Source: Verpa conica
Lineage: Eukaryota; Ascomycota; Pezizomycetes; Pezizales; Morchellaceae
Direction of reading: 5' to 3'
Assembly (NCBI GenBank): GCA_033030425.1
Contig: JAUFSD010000014.1
Span: forward strand, 992,001-1,056,000
Length of the DNA: 64,000 nt
The stretch's first letter is position 1. Each line of letters opens with the position of its first letter. Positions 23,748 to 36,062 of the stretch are shown here, piece after piece. Under the pieces are notes generated by a model. It was not told where the DNA came from and ran no database searches. It was given only the letters and a program-made list of their open reading frames with translations. The position numbers were made by a program, and so were the translations under genes.

Positions 23748-26700
23748 TCATTCATCATCCGTCGTCTCTTCCTCTTCTTCCTTTATAGAATGATTAATCT
23801 GAACCTCTTTTAACCACGCGTCTTTTAGGGCATCATAAAAATCGCGTTTATATCCAACACACCTATAGACTTGACACTCCAAAACCAACAAACCCTACTT
23901 AAATGTCAGCTATTGATTCTAGGGTAAGTGTACCAAGTGACAAACAAACATCATCAATAAACTTGAGAACCTCCTCTGATGTGACTTTTTGGCCAGGCTC
24001 TATGAGCCCACGTCTGATTAAATGATCCTTACCCCACCTACTCCCTCTCTTCCCAGAAAAACCATCACACCAAGACTTCTTCGCTATTGGAGATATTCTA
24101 GACCATTCTCCAGGGAGAAATTTCCGTCTTGTGATCTCGTACTCTCCGCAATAATCCCACTGATTAGCTGCCCGTCTGCAAAATACCGCATAGCTCGAGA
24201 AATTGATGTCAACTGCATGCTCCAGGTCGCACGGATGGTGTGCTGTCGCATAAACGACACCATGTGCCCCTGGTTCACTAGGCATGTCTGGGGACCATTC
24301 TGCTCTTTCGCCTACAACCACTATGTCAGTACAGCTTATAAGAGGGCCGGATATGCTGGCTACAAACAGTTTTTGGGGCGATTCCCGAAACGTCAAGTAA
24401 TTTCAAATATAGAGGGCTCAGGGTTTGTAGTACGCATCCCTAGGGCATAGGAATAGAGCATGTAAAAGCAGATAAGGAAAATATTAACGCACAATAATAG
24501 ACCTTAATAGGATATATTTGAGTCTTCTGCTTCGCTGCGCTGATGACACATTCCACCATCTGTTCGCCACCACCAATAACCTTTGATAAGAACCTTCGTG
24601 TGAACTTAATAGTAGGCCAAGGGAGGTCTAGGATTGAGAGCTTAGGCCACATTTTGATGAGTTGACTAGAATCGAACTTTTTCGACCAGTCTTCAGAGGC
24701 CGCAATCCTATCATTGTCTTCTGTAGGAATCACCCAAGGCTTCTCCTTCACGTAAATCTCGATGCTCGATTCTCGGTCATTGTCCCTAGGCTGATTCATG
24801 CTAGAATTGTCCCGACTGAGTACTCTGGACTGAACAGGAGAATGATGGCTCAAAGCCTGTGTAACCCGCGAGCCTGATGGTTGACTTGGCACTGAGTACA
24901 TGTCATCCTCATCAGAATTGAATAATTCTTCCTTTACTCTTGACTTTTGTAAAGCAGGAACAGGAGGAGGAGGAGCTGAAGAGGGAGAATTTGTAGAGTG
25001 TAGCGGTGACACGGACCCATCATCTACTTCGCTATCTAAACCAGGCTCAAGATACGAGATGCGCCTCTGGGTACGTCTAATTCTTTTCCGACGGCGGGCC
25101 AGTTGAGTAGGTTCATTATTATCATTACCATCGAGTTCTCTTTGCATAGGCGTGTAGTCGTCGTCACCAAAACCTTGAAGTTGGTCTACTTCCACATCGT
25201 TGTCATCGCCATCATTAAAAGCTGGAAGTTGGTCTATGTCAATTTCATCATCGCCAGTAGCTTTGCGTTTCTTTTCTCTAATGGGCGATTGAACAAGGTT
25301 TTCTGCCTTTTTCTCAAGTAAAACATAAAGCTCCCTGTTATACCGCACAAACTCCAGGACGCGGGCGGTGAGACGAAGGTAGTGAGGGTTTGTATCTGCC
25401 TATTTTCAGTATCTAGAGTATCAGTAAAGCTTCATAAAAATGGCCTCAGAGCTACGGGACTACTCCGAAAACAATAATAGTTGCTCACTGTTGCGTATAG
25501 CCTTTCAACCTTCTTCCAGTCACCTGGGCCCATCAGTTTTAGCTCTTTCTCGGAGATATGTTCCTTCAAAGCCCTCTTCCCCCATCTTCTTGTAAGCATA
25601 TGCTTGCACCAACTAGACCTCTGAGCTTCATTGAAACCTCCCCATTCTTGGAGAGACACTATATGAGATTCAGCGGTTCTATAGTCGCCGTAGTATACCC
25701 AACCAGAAGATTGCTCCCGGATAAATAAAGGGAAAGATTCCCTATCCCACCCTATCGGTCTAAATGAAAACATGAGACCTCCTTCCCCTGGGCGATTTGG
25801 TACACACCAGTTTAACTCCTTCCGGAGACAGCAGTATCTCACTACCTTGATCTCATAGTCGCCATCTCCTGGTGTTGGCCATGTATATTGGAGCTGCCCA
25901 CCAATAGCTGAGTGGATGACCTCCCGTGAAAAAGATCTTGAACTCTGTGGGATATCGGAACTACTTTTTAGTAATGACAAATTTGAAGCCGCTGGAGTCT
26001 CAGAAGGAGTATTAGATTCCCTATGTAAGCTTCGAGACCCAGAATCCCTCCCAGCCCCCCAACCTCGTTGACGCCCCCTACCTCTCCCTCTCCCTCTCCC
26101 TCTTCCCCTCCCCCTTCCTCTAGTAGGAACTGCCCTCCGAGGTTTGTCTTGAGCAGTCGATGTTGAATTAGACGCCCCTCTAGATATCCGATAGTGAGAT
26201 CCCTGTAATTCACGTTGCTCCAGGCCGTCACCTGAGTCTAGACCAAAATATTCATCCGAGTCTTCGTCTACTTGAGCTGGTAGAGGGGAAGTCTGCTCCC
26301 GTATACGTCGTTGTGGCAAAGGCTCGGCCTTGGTAACAGCTGGCAAGCCGTTACCTATTGGGGATGCCGTGACAGGAATCTGAACGCCCATAAAAACACT
26401 CCGTGATCTCTCAGTCTTTATTCCCTGCACTTGCACCACCTCTTTCTTGATCTTGACCACTGGATCCCTAGCATTGATTTCCTTAACACCCGAATCCAAA
26501 GCCTCACTCTTCTTCTCGATCAACTTGAACCTTTTCTCCTGTTCCTTCTCCAACCTCTCCTCGGCACTCTTCAGGAGCTGTTTTAATCTAGCAACATCGT
26601 CTTTATAGGATTGGATATTTGTGTTGGTTTCCTCAATGCGAAGGTTTAGGTCCGCGACAACTATTCAGTTAGCAATGTTTGTACGTACATACAGCAGTGA

Positions 26701-26819
26701 CGAGGACACCTACCAGCAAGTGCAGGGAGCGGACGAGGTACAGAGACAGGTTGTTGTTTTACCACAAGCTTCTCATCTTCGCTATCGCTGATTTGGATGG
26801 GGTCGAGAGGCGGCATCAT
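23748..26819 (-). CDS. Two-copy DUF6697-like domain protein with SIM-like N-terminus, coiled coil and RG repeats
   Basis: Five exons: 26819-26714, 26660-25489, 25399-24493, 24311-23950, 23894-23748; 2694 nt, 897 residues, all phases consistent. Order: PIQISDSEDE (SUMO-interacting-motif-like) at the N-terminus; coiled coil about residues 40-90; acidic/disordered linker; (GR)n tract; domain copy 1 starting SFSREVIHSAIGG, with NRPGEGGLMFSF, GWVYYGDY and LEFVRYNRELY; a second acidic linker; domain copy 2 starting KFTRRFLSKVIGG, with SEPGAHGVVYAT, QWDYCGEY and GYKRDFYDAL. Both copies end in the same short helix that is encoded after a separate intron. The domain resembles what I recall of DUF6697 (mainly described from Agaricomycetes); function unknown. 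The paralogue at 36063-37801 shares every element. Probably nuclear. Confidence 0.75.
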
Positions 26820-27548
26820 TGTGCTGCAGTGACGACAGCTGCACGCACCCAGAAGTTCAAAGGGGTCCAGAGGATGTGGCAGTTGGCCCGTGCGTGAAGA
26901 TGGGGCCCGTGCGTGACCTTGGTCTTAGTGTGGATCCTCAGTACATGTAAGGCACCTAATACATGTATTTCATGTGAGGAAGTGTAGAGTAGATGTACTA
27001 GATAAGCACTATAATGGGCCCGTACTTTAGGCTTTACTAAATAACTAAATTGATCCGCATGATCGCCAAACGCATGGGCAATATCTCTATTTTGGCGTAA
27101 AACGGCTGATTTTCAAATAGTACTTCATAAATTAGAAGAACTAGCTAGAAACAATCTCCCCACACCCCTCCCCAGGAAAAAAAGAGAAAAACTACAAAAA
27201 ACCACCTGGTGCTTGTTGCACTACATATATCCCACCTGGCCCCCGTCCGTAGCGCCAAAGGTACCCAAATAGGAGAACCATAAGAAAAAATCCAAAAAAA
27301 ATCCACAAGAATATACCACTTTATATAGGGAAGCAAGATCTTGACAAAAAGAAATATAGAGTGAGAATAAATATAATGCAGAACCCACACAAAACAAAGA
27401 CAATTCAAATAGGTATAAAGGTAACCAAAACATGTCGTTTCACATCATTTACGCGTCCATGCGTGTTTCTCAGCTTGAGTTCTATAGGTATCAAGCCCTA
27501 TATCTTAGTCCTTGTGTAAGACATTCGCTCTAGAAGTGACGCAAGGCA
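26820..27548. other. Intergenic region upstream of the two-domain gene
   Basis: Contains two TACATGTA palindromes 18 bp apart (26942-26949 and 26960-26967) about 125-150 bp upstream of the minus-strand start. The rest is AT-rich without coding signal. Confidence 0.5.
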
Positions 27549-28714
27549 TTAGCTAAGTGATACCAGATGATTCCTGAAAACCTCAGGATAGAATGAGTCA
27601 GAGTATACCTTCGGAGAACCAGCTCCAAGCTGTCAGTGCTCAAGTTTCGACCCGGTGGGATCTCGTCTACAACCCTCATGATATTCGCAAACAGTTCACC
27701 GCCCTTGTATGCCAGCACAGCTGGTACGACGGCGGGGTCCATCTCAGCTTCTTGGTGGTGAAGCTTGACAAACCGGGTTGTGACATAGCGACGGGCGAGT
27801 GTGTTGAAGCAATCCTCTACGAACTGACTTTCTGATGACTTTTTATTTTGTTAGAATCTTTATTTAAACCTTGAATGGTTTCCCTTCCCCTCTTCTTTGT
27901 TATACGCGCCAAAGGTAAGAAGTTATGTACCTTATCATTATAAATTGTCACTACGACAATAGTCTCTGAAGAGACGCGCTCAACAGCATCAAGATAACCA
28001 CCAGCGTCTACAACCTCTACCCTTCCATATTTCCGTTTACTTGGAGACTGCCGTCTTGTAGTCGCCATACCCGTCTTGAGTTCTGCCAGTCGGTTCTTCC
28101 GCCATACCTTGACGAAGTCATCGTCGCTTCCACTGTCTGCATCGCTTGATCGGCGGTTTGAAGGTGGTGAGCTGGCCATTGCAGGCTCAGTGTAACCTGC
28201 GTACTGCTTCGGCACTTTAGCCGTACGCTCTCGTCGTCTCGCAGTCTCGTAAGAAACGGCATCTGCAAGAACCCCTTTGACACCCTGAGGTTGAAGTAAT
28301 GTCAGCTATGGACAACGTAACATGTGAAAGAATGGCACAGTGGATTATTGTGGCACATAATCAAGTAATGAATGTATTACAAGATCAGTGAGACCAGGGA
28401 GGATCATGAAGGGGAGGGTTTTTTTTAATGGGCCAACGAAAATGAGAACAGAAAAGTAAAGAGTAACATACAGTCTGGAATGATCCCGACAGCGAGAGAT
28501 GTGATGTGTGCTTAAAGATAGGCATGTTTCTAGCAGGTCCAGACCCAGGAATTTCAATGTCGTCTATGTCGTCGTCGTCGCCGTCTTCGTCTTTTCCGTT
28601 TTCTTGGTTTGTGTGAGTATCCTCTTGGTCACTATATTCGTCCGAGTCGACGTCCTCTGGATGACGGCGAGCAGCGGGGGATGCGGCACTTTTAATGGAT
28701 TCGAGCTCGTCCAT
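27549..28714 (-). CDS. Phosducin-like protein (group I, Gbeta-gamma chaperone)
   Basis: Exons 28714-28472, 28284-27931, 27838-27609, 27573-27549; 283 residues. The N-terminal half has an acidic region and the family signature QTGVKGVLADA; the C-terminal half is the thioredoxin-like phosducin fold (DAVERVSSETIVVVTIYND, ARRYVTTRFVKLHHQEAE, DPAVVPAVLAYKGGELFANI). Group I members (BDM-1, PhnA in fungi) work with CCT to assemble Gbeta-gamma dimers. The last short exon is uncertain: without it the frame runs unspliced to 27530. The Gbeta gene lies 1.9 kb upstream on the same strand. Confidence 0.85.
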
Positions 28715-29551
28715 GGTTCGCTCTTTTTATTATTACCCTGAATGTTGTAGTGTGTCTACTTGGTTGACGAGGACAAGGGGAGGAAGATGAGGATTGGGTG
28801 GGGCGGAGAATTGAAGGGGGGTAGGAGGAGTATAGAGCGGGGATCTGACAGGGGGGTTGGGTGTCTAGAAAGCAGGAACGTCACCGAACGTGGGCGTTAG
28901 TAGATATGCTGTGTAGCGGCGTCCTACCGTAAATAGTCAGAAACAACCCGATGAGAGGTATCGTGCGGCTGTTGTTTGTGGACGTGTAGTGACTACTGTT
29001 TCGTTATTCGTGGAAATGTGAAATCTTCTGAAACGACTATGACCTGGGTTAGGATGTCCAAAGGAAACTTTTCTTTTCTATATTCAACTAGAGGGCATAC
29101 ATTATCTGGGGCAGCTACCAATCTTAGGAGTTAAGCGTGAGCTGAATGGGGGTAATAAGACGATAGAGTTAACAATTGGGTAAGAAAGGGGGGGATGATG
29201 ATGCGGTGAACCCCTCTGAAACGCTGACCACACATGGCCTCACAGGGATCCTTATTTGCTTTTCCAGCCTTTGGTTGGGCTAAGCCCACTCCTCGGTCCG
29301 TCCATGCAGGTGGATGGCCTGTCAAAAAAAGAACACGGGGATAGGTGTGCCATGCCACGAGTATGCCTCAGGTACCGAAGTGAAGTCTGGTAACGGTCAT
29401 GATACAGCAAACATGTGTTTATACATCTCTAAGAAGGTCAGGAAGCGGTAAATAGTAGGTTGTGGAATGTAGTAAGAATGTAGTACTTCTTTCACACACT
29501 ACACGTATTGAACAAGCACTGGAAAACCTACATAATACGCATAATCGGAAC

Positions 29552-29584
<33 letters not shown>

Positions 29585-30635
29585 TCACTCTCTCTTAGGC
29601 TTGCCCTGTTGCACTGTGAAACCGGATGCTCCTCCCGTTTGATATTCATTTGGCTGGGGAAATCCTTACATCACAACTACAGCTCTAACTAGGCCCAGGA
29701 AGTGCTTGCTGAGCACTTTCTCCCTAACCTAGTGACTCTTGACTGTTACATGGCGGAACTACATTCCCACACCGGACTAACTTCGGGAAAGGAGGCTCAA
29801 GGGGGCGAAGAAGTAGAGACTATTGACCAGGGGTACCTAACCTAGGATCGTCCTTCTAGAAGCTGTATGGAAACTACGCGGTGTCAGCACGCACAGCAAT
29901 CTAAAATCCCCGATCACGAAATATGAGACCAGTACGGAAGGCGTTCTTTGACACCACCACTACCGAGCAGGCAGTTCCTACGCAAAAGCTATTTTAGGAG
30001 GGCTTGGGTGCTGAAACGGCTTTGCTCAGACTGTTGCGGGTATAGATATATATACACACATACACATCGGTTTACTCTTCTGAATTTTGGGGTACTAACA
30101 TGATCACAATGGCTAATTATAATGTGAAGGATCAAACAACTGTAAATACCTACTACTTAGCTACTTGGAGAAACTGCTTTTGGAATGGCAGGAAAAATAT
30201 TGCTGACATAAGAAAGTCAAAAGGTAAGAAAACTCCGAGGCCTCGTGCTCTTGCAACTCGAAAATGGAAAAATATTACTCAGTACACTCGCTCGGCGACG
30301 GACATGATAGGCGTAGCAAACTCAGCAACGCGTACAAACACAAAATAATGAGAGCCATAAGAGGGGAAACATAGGTTACAGGTAATAAGGACTTAATGAT
30401 TGCTGCTGGAAATAGAATTGAGAAAAGAATATGAAGTATGAAAAAAGGGATGAAAAGAAATAATAGCCAACGCATATCCCACTCCGTTCCCCCCACCCAC
30501 CAATAAACATACTGAGGAGAATATAAACGATATCGAAGTCAGATCGTTGATTGCCAGCAGAGACAACCTCCCCCCGTGTTATCCAATCAATAGCCTTTTT
30601 TGTTTTAAGAAATATTCGTAGTGTTCACAGGATGA
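28715..30635. other. Intergenic region, phosducin-like to Gbeta gene
   Basis: 1.9 kb. G-rich runs at about 28793-28860 sit just upstream of the phosducin-like start. A (CT)n microsatellite occupies about 29552-29578. Short open frames (29131-29358, 30100-30348) look random. No RNA gene recognised. Confidence 0.5.
29552..29578. repeat. (CT)n microsatellite
   Basis: About thirteen uninterrupted CT dinucleotides followed by imperfect CTCA/CTCT repeats to about 29596. Confidence 0.9.
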
Positions 30636-32010
30636 TTACCACGCCCAAATTTTAAGCTAGGGGGACAATTAGCTATCATTCAACAAAAGTGGCTGGGTGA
30701 TTGAACTTACAGTAGAATCCCATGACCCTGTGCACAAACTAATACCGTCGTTACTCACTCCCAGACAACTGACCCTGTTATCGTGCCCAGTCAGGGTTCC
30801 CACGCGCTCACCACGCAGCACATCCCATACCTAATTCCAAGGAAAATGTGTCAGCGGCCCGAAAACTCTTAGAAGTGGGGTGACTAGTATCGACATAGGA
30901 ATCCAAATTGGGGCGTCAATGCATCATGACCCCATTGAAGAGATGCTTGAAATAGGAAGCTAAGATACTCACTTTACACTCGAAGTCGTCGTAACCCGCA
31001 AACAGTAATCGACCAGAAACAGAGAAAGCAACCGACGTTATACCACACAGGATTTGGTCGGACTAAATGTCACCCAGAAATTAGCCCCTGAGGAAATATT
31101 AAAAGACGAGTGTTCTCACAGAATATGTGTTAAGCTCTCGGTCAGCACGAATGTCAAACAAACGGCAGGTCGCATCGTCAGAGCCAGTTCCGAAAGCGTT
31201 TCCATCAGGGAAAAACTGCACAGCATTGATATCCGACTCGTGGCCAGCAAAAGTTTGAACTGCCTTCCCGGTACGAATATCCCACAACTTCGCAAAAGCA
31301 TCACAAGCCCCAGAAACAAATATATTTTGATTCGTAGGGTTGATGCTCAAACTCATGACATCCCCAAGATGATCAGAAAATTCTGTGATTTTGGCCCCTG
31401 TGTCGATATCCCATAGCATACATGTCATATCACCAGAAGATGTGAGGATCCTCCTGTCGTTGATGAATCGACAGCATGAAAGGTAACCAGAATGGCCAGA
31501 GAGCTCACGAGCAACACGTGTAGGCCCATCCCTGGCGGAAAGGTTATACACTGAACATATATTGTCGAGACCTCCACAAGCAACATAATTACCGCTGGGA
31601 GCATATGCACAGGTCATCACCCATGATGAGCGAAGTGGGATAGCGTGAACTTTATTGGTGGTGTAAGCATCCCAGATGATGAGTTTCCCATCCTGTGAGG
31701 CTGACACCAAGTGTCTCCTATCCGTCGACCAATGCATGGCGTAGATCTTCGCAAGATGACCTTTCAACGTTTTCCGAACCTTCATATTGGTACGCGGTAG
31801 GGGTTCCAGAGTCTCCTTCGCAAGTTGTCGCACTATAGTGTTGATTAATAGTCAGCCGCGCCGTTCTTACTTCGTGATAACTTGAAACTCGATTCACGTG
31901 TTTTGCTCACAATCAGCATCCGCCAGTTCCTCCTTCTTAATTTTTATCTTTGCCTTCAACCCCTCAGCCTCTCGCCTGGCAGCAGCGATTCTGTCCTGAA
32001 TATCAGACAT
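30636..32010 (-). CDS. sfaD: Heterotrimeric G-protein beta subunit
   Basis: Exons 32010-31911, 31832-31120, 31062-30973, 30830-30711, 30656-30636; 347 residues, the normal Gbeta length. The N-terminal coiled coil ([20 protein letters not shown]) binds Ggamma; seven WD repeats follow, e.g. [59 protein letters not shown], and the canonical end GSWDSTLKIWAW. It couples GPCR signals to growth and development in fungi (SfaD/GPB1; Ste4 in yeast). The last exon encodes only LKIWAW plus stop. The symbol follows the Aspergillus orthologue. A G-quadruplex motif lies 300 bp upstream of the ATG. Confidence 0.96.
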
Positions 32011-33277
32011 GTTGATGATGATGTTGTTGTGGTGGTGGTTGTGGATGTAGAGCGGCGCTGTTCCTCCAGAGGTTGATGTGTTGCTCTTACTCGTCGCAAA
32101 GTAAAGCCAGGCTGCTGCGTTCCTGTAAGGTGTGCTTTACCGGGGTGGCTGAGCCTGGAGTTTTTTTTCCTTCAAAAAATTAAAAAGTAAAAGGTATAGA
32201 AAGAGCGAATGGACTATAACAACAACAAAGAACTGGTACCCCACGAGCGACGCCTCACGAAAGATTGACAGACGTCGTTCAAGACGGTTTGGTTGGGTGG
32301 ATGAGATTCGGGGAAGGGGAGGGGGTGGGAAGGAGGAAAGGGGATGGATGGATGGATTGGGAGTCTTGGGAGTTTAGCAGCTGGAGCGATGCGATATTGT
32401 CTTGCTTGCTGCCTAGCGCCTACGCGAAGAGGCAAGGTGAAAGCGAAAAGGGGAAATTAGCTGGTGTAGGGATGCCTGTAGGTCGGTAACGGGGGCTGCA
32501 GCACTCAATCTTGTCTTCTGCCGTTCCAGAGGACCAAGAGAGATGTTTCCGAAGGCAACTCTTCTAGAATGGGGAAAGAAGAGGAGGAAGAAGGGATGGG
32601 GCAGCAACTAACGAGGAATGCGGATAGAAGGCTGGAGGAAGACTGGATGAAGGGTGTTTAGGTAGGGTGGAAGGAACGAACGATGTCGCGATGCAGATGC
32701 AAAGGGAGGAGAGGAGCGAACGGGCGAATTAGCGACCGGGCAGGATAAAGGGACCTGTTGAGCCTACACTCATAGACGAGACGCGAACTCCTCGCGGCTG
32801 TGTAGATCGTGCTGACCGAGGCTCAAATGGGTTTTAGTTAGAGAATAGATGCACGGATTCTAGCTACCTAGTAGCTACCTACTCTACAAGCTATGAGATA
32901 TTCTACCGACTAATCCGAGTCAACCGATATCCGGAATAATCTCTCTCTAAAAATTCCGTTTCCATGTACCTCTAGGCCAGGGCTACATGCATTCTTCCTC
33001 TACGAGGACAAGCTAAACACAGCTCTTATGATGACAAACTGCATAAAATAGATTCGCTGCCGATGTGGCTTGAATACTACGAGGAGCTTCACGCCCATTT
33101 TCTTAGTTTTTCTCCTGAAGAAGCAGGTGCTGCTGGGATAAGAACTCCTTCTTTCCTTTTTTGCGACCCCAGAAGAATTAGCCTCATCGGCCCCCCCCCT
33201 CATCTTTGCGTAAGCTTGATCTAGACGAGATTCAAAAACTAAACCTCAGTAGGAAAAAAATTCAAAGAAAAAAAAAC
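32011..33277. other. Divergent promoter region, Gbeta and ADAL genes
   Basis: 1.27 kb with strongly purine-rich plus strand between 32305 and 32760, including the G4 motif at 32310-32329 and GGAT repeats. No coding signal supported. Confidence 0.5.
32310..32329 (+). other. G-quadruplex motif upstream of Gbeta
   Basis: G-runs of 4, 4, 5 and 3 with loops of 2, 1 and 1 bases on the plus strand, 300 bp upstream of the minus-strand start codon. Confidence 0.65.
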
Positions 33278-34679
33278 ATGTTAGAGGTTGAGCCGAAAAC
33301 AACTGGCAGCACTCAAACAATGGAGGAACTGGAGGCCTTCTGTAGGAAGCTGCCAAAGATTGTTGTTTGCCCCGCCGCTAACTTTAATAATAAATAACAA
33401 GGCTGACAATCGGCTGATATATATTGCATTGTAGGAGCTTCATGCACATCTATCGGGGAGTATAACTCGCGAGTGCCTTCATGAGATATACAAGAAACGT
33501 AAGGAATCACAACCCGATATTGGGTTGGAGGATCCTATGGTCGTGATTCCACCAGGAAAGGTTGACTATGACCTCGAAACATTTGTATGATACGCCCTTG
33601 TGTCACTATGTGAGCTAGGGCTGACATCCCCTGGGAAGTTTCCGTTGTTTTCGAAATATATCTATCAGCTTTGTAATGACACCTCAAGTGTCCAATACTC
33701 CACGGAAAGGGTTCTCCAAGACTTTGAGCGTAGTGGTGTTGTATACTTGGAACTTCGCACCACACCTAGGGAGTTTAAAGAAACTGGACTATCCAAGGGA
33801 CAATATATCGAAACTATCCTTGATGCCATCGAGAAATATGAAAAAGACCCGTCAACATCCATGAAAACGTTTCTTCTGCTATCAGTTGATCGTCGAGACA
33901 CTATTCAAAAGGCTACAGAGTGTATCGATTTAGCCATTCGATACAAGCATCGTGGCGTTGTGGGAGTCGATCTTTGCGGTGATCCGTTGGTCAGTGCATC
34001 CGTATCGGTCCCAGGTGCATACTGTAGAGTACTAACTGTTGGCGAACTGAAACCGTAGAAGGGAGACGTTACGATATTCCGTGAGGCCTTTGCAAAAGCA
34101 CGAGATAACGGACTAGGGATAACGCTTCACTTTGCGGAAGCTGCAAAGACATCAAGTGACGAGGAACTGCTCACCCTTCTATCCTTCGGGCCCGAGCGAA
34201 TTGGTCATGTTATTCACGTCTCTGAGGCCATTCGTACGGAGATCTCTAGAAGAAAATTGGCGCTAGAGCTTTGCATTTCATGCAATGTACATGCTAAAAT
34301 GATAACGGGGTCTTTTCAAGATCATCACTTCCGCGATTGGTGGTTGGAGAAGAAGTGCCCTTTGATTCTATGCGTATGTCTCCCCCATCTCGTTCAGCCG
34401 TTCCGTTTCCAGTGGTGTTTTAAACCGAGTTGATCTGTTGACAAAGCGCTTCTTTTGGCGATTCAGACGGATGACGTGGGGGTTTTCTGTTCGCCCATCT
34501 GGAACGAATATATGATCGTGGCCCAGCATTTTGGACTGTCTCGCCTACAAATTTGGGAACTAAGTTTCCAAGCAATTGGTCCAATATTTGGTGGTGAGGA
34601 GGAGAAAACACGATTGAGAAGCTTGATGCTTTCCTGGCGCGAGGGCAGCGAATTATCAAACGCAGAGGCTGGGCTATAG
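33278..34679 (+). CDS. Adenosine deaminase-like protein (ADAL / N6-methyl-AMP deaminase family)
   Basis: Exons 33278-33361, 33435-33584, 33639-33989, 34059-34373, 34467-34679; 370 residues. Metal and catalytic motifs: KIELHAHLSGSI (HxH), GVDLCGDP, ITLHFAEAA (His/Glu), ERIGHVIH and TDDVGVF (Asp of the TDD box, conserved in ADAL). The family hydrolyses N6-substituted AMP (MAPDA) rather than adenosine in characterised plant and human members. Two in-frame starts are possible, 33278 or 33320 (MEELEAFCRKLPKI); the shorter one matches the usual family N-terminus. The 33362 donor is GTTGTT, weak, but the junction ATT|GAG restores the conserved motif. Confidence 0.92.
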
Positions 34680-36062
34680 CTGGTGCATGGAAGTCGATAT
34701 CCTCAAGAGTGATAAATGATGATTGTGCAGCATGATAGGGCATGTTTTAGCTGCTGTGATCTTTGTATGTGTAGTCTCTGTAGAGTACTAGGGTACGAGG
34801 GTAAGTGATCAGAACTGCCTCCGGTTGGGCAGACCGCTAGTGGAGGGTTGTGGTTGGTCTGGGGGTGCCACGCTGGCCTGCTTTTGGGTTTATATCAACT
34901 GTGTGCCCCAAGAAAATTCCCCACCTTCACAACACAAATTTGACCCTGATTTATGCTGTTTTCTGCAAAAAGTCAAGGTTAGAGGCCTGAAATATTAACA
35001 AAAAATATCTAGAGGAGGCACAGAAGAACCACAATACTGTAGCAATTTACTAGGGGTTTTTAAGATTTTTTTTTTGTCTTTTAAACAGGAGTATTAGAAA
35101 AGTTCTGATGATTATTTTCTCCCATACAAAGCCTGGACTCCTTAGGTGCACTATTGGCTCAATGGTGTGGTGCACGTAATGTTTAAGCCTATCGGTGTCG
35201 AGTTCTGATCACTTTTGTTCATACCCTAGTACACATATGCAATAAAGGCTCCGGCCGAAAAAATGATGCCCTAAACAGGGATAACTATTTGTGTGGTGAG
35301 AACTATATGGTTTATATCCTTTCATTTTGTCCACCCAGTACTTTACCTCACCTATTATGTATAATTACTAGATACTTATCCCGATCTATGTTCTACCTAT
35401 CTCAAAGGCGTGAATTAAGTCACAGACTTACTAGGTCGGGAAAATTAGAAGCCAACAAAAGCTATTTTAGAGTTCTTCTTACCTACATGAGTATGTACAA
35501 GCCCCTTCCATATTTACTATAACCCCATAGTATCCTTTGTCGATGTTGGGAGGGCATATCATCAAACCTCGTTGTAGGAGCTAGTATTTGGGTCTCCTAG
35601 CCTCCGTAAAGATAAGGTAGGTAGGCATGGTGACGTCTTAGGTCCTGATCCGTTGTTATATCACATTTTTACAGATGCGACCTCACTCCTGCACGAGTGA
35701 CCCGCGTTATTTGCTTCGGATTCGGGCTGCTGGGTCATAAGTTCCCCCCGCCTGCGGGGTGCAACCATGGTCCACGGTCCTGCCGTTGCCTAGGTAGCGA
35801 CCGACGCAGCGGGCGGGGAACCCGCAGCCCGCATGCCAATCGCTTAGGTCCGTCGGTCTCAGTGCACGAGCCACTCGGGGCTGATTTCCTTGTTCTCGAA
35901 TTTCCTAGTGTCCTACACTCTATCAACTTCGGGCTTGTTTTTTGTTTTTCGTGCTTGAATCTTTCTTTTGGAACCTAAGCCTGCTGTATTGAACAGGGAA
36001 AGGGGGAGAGGATCACTAAGCCCCAGAAACTTTATCAACACGGGGTACTCCTCGTAGGCAAG
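34680..36062. other. Intergenic region with GC-rich foldback
   Basis: AT-rich for about 1 kb, then an abrupt GC-rich imperfect inverted repeat at 35686-35873, ending 190 bp upstream of the next start codon. No coding exon is supported in the first part. Confidence 0.55.
35686..35873. repeat. Long imperfect GC-rich inverted repeat (foldback)
   Basis: The left arm begins CTCCTGCACGAG and contains CGGGCTGC ... GTTCCCC ... CGCCTGC; the right arm, reverse-complemented, reads CTCGTGCACTGAGACC and CGGGCTGCGGGTTCCCCGCC in the same order. The arms are about 75 bp with a short centre near 35780. It stands out from the AT-rich flanks. Could be a foldback element, a structured 5' UTR or an ncRNA. Confidence 0.55.

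Noticed and set aside
24440..26553. Reading the minus-strand locus as two separate genes starting at 25348 and 26553
   Set aside because: A GTGAGC donor at 25488 and an AG acceptor at 25400 join the frames, and the join completes the domain exactly as in the paralogue at 36063-37801. The start at 26819 matches the paralogue's N-terminus.
30100..30348. Plus-strand 82-codon frame in the phosducin-Gbeta spacer
   Set aside because: Composition is random-looking, without neighbouring exons or a domain.
35686..35873. GC-rich block as an rRNA or tRNA fragment
   Set aside because: No recognisable rRNA or tRNA core sequence; the block is explained better as an inverted repeat.
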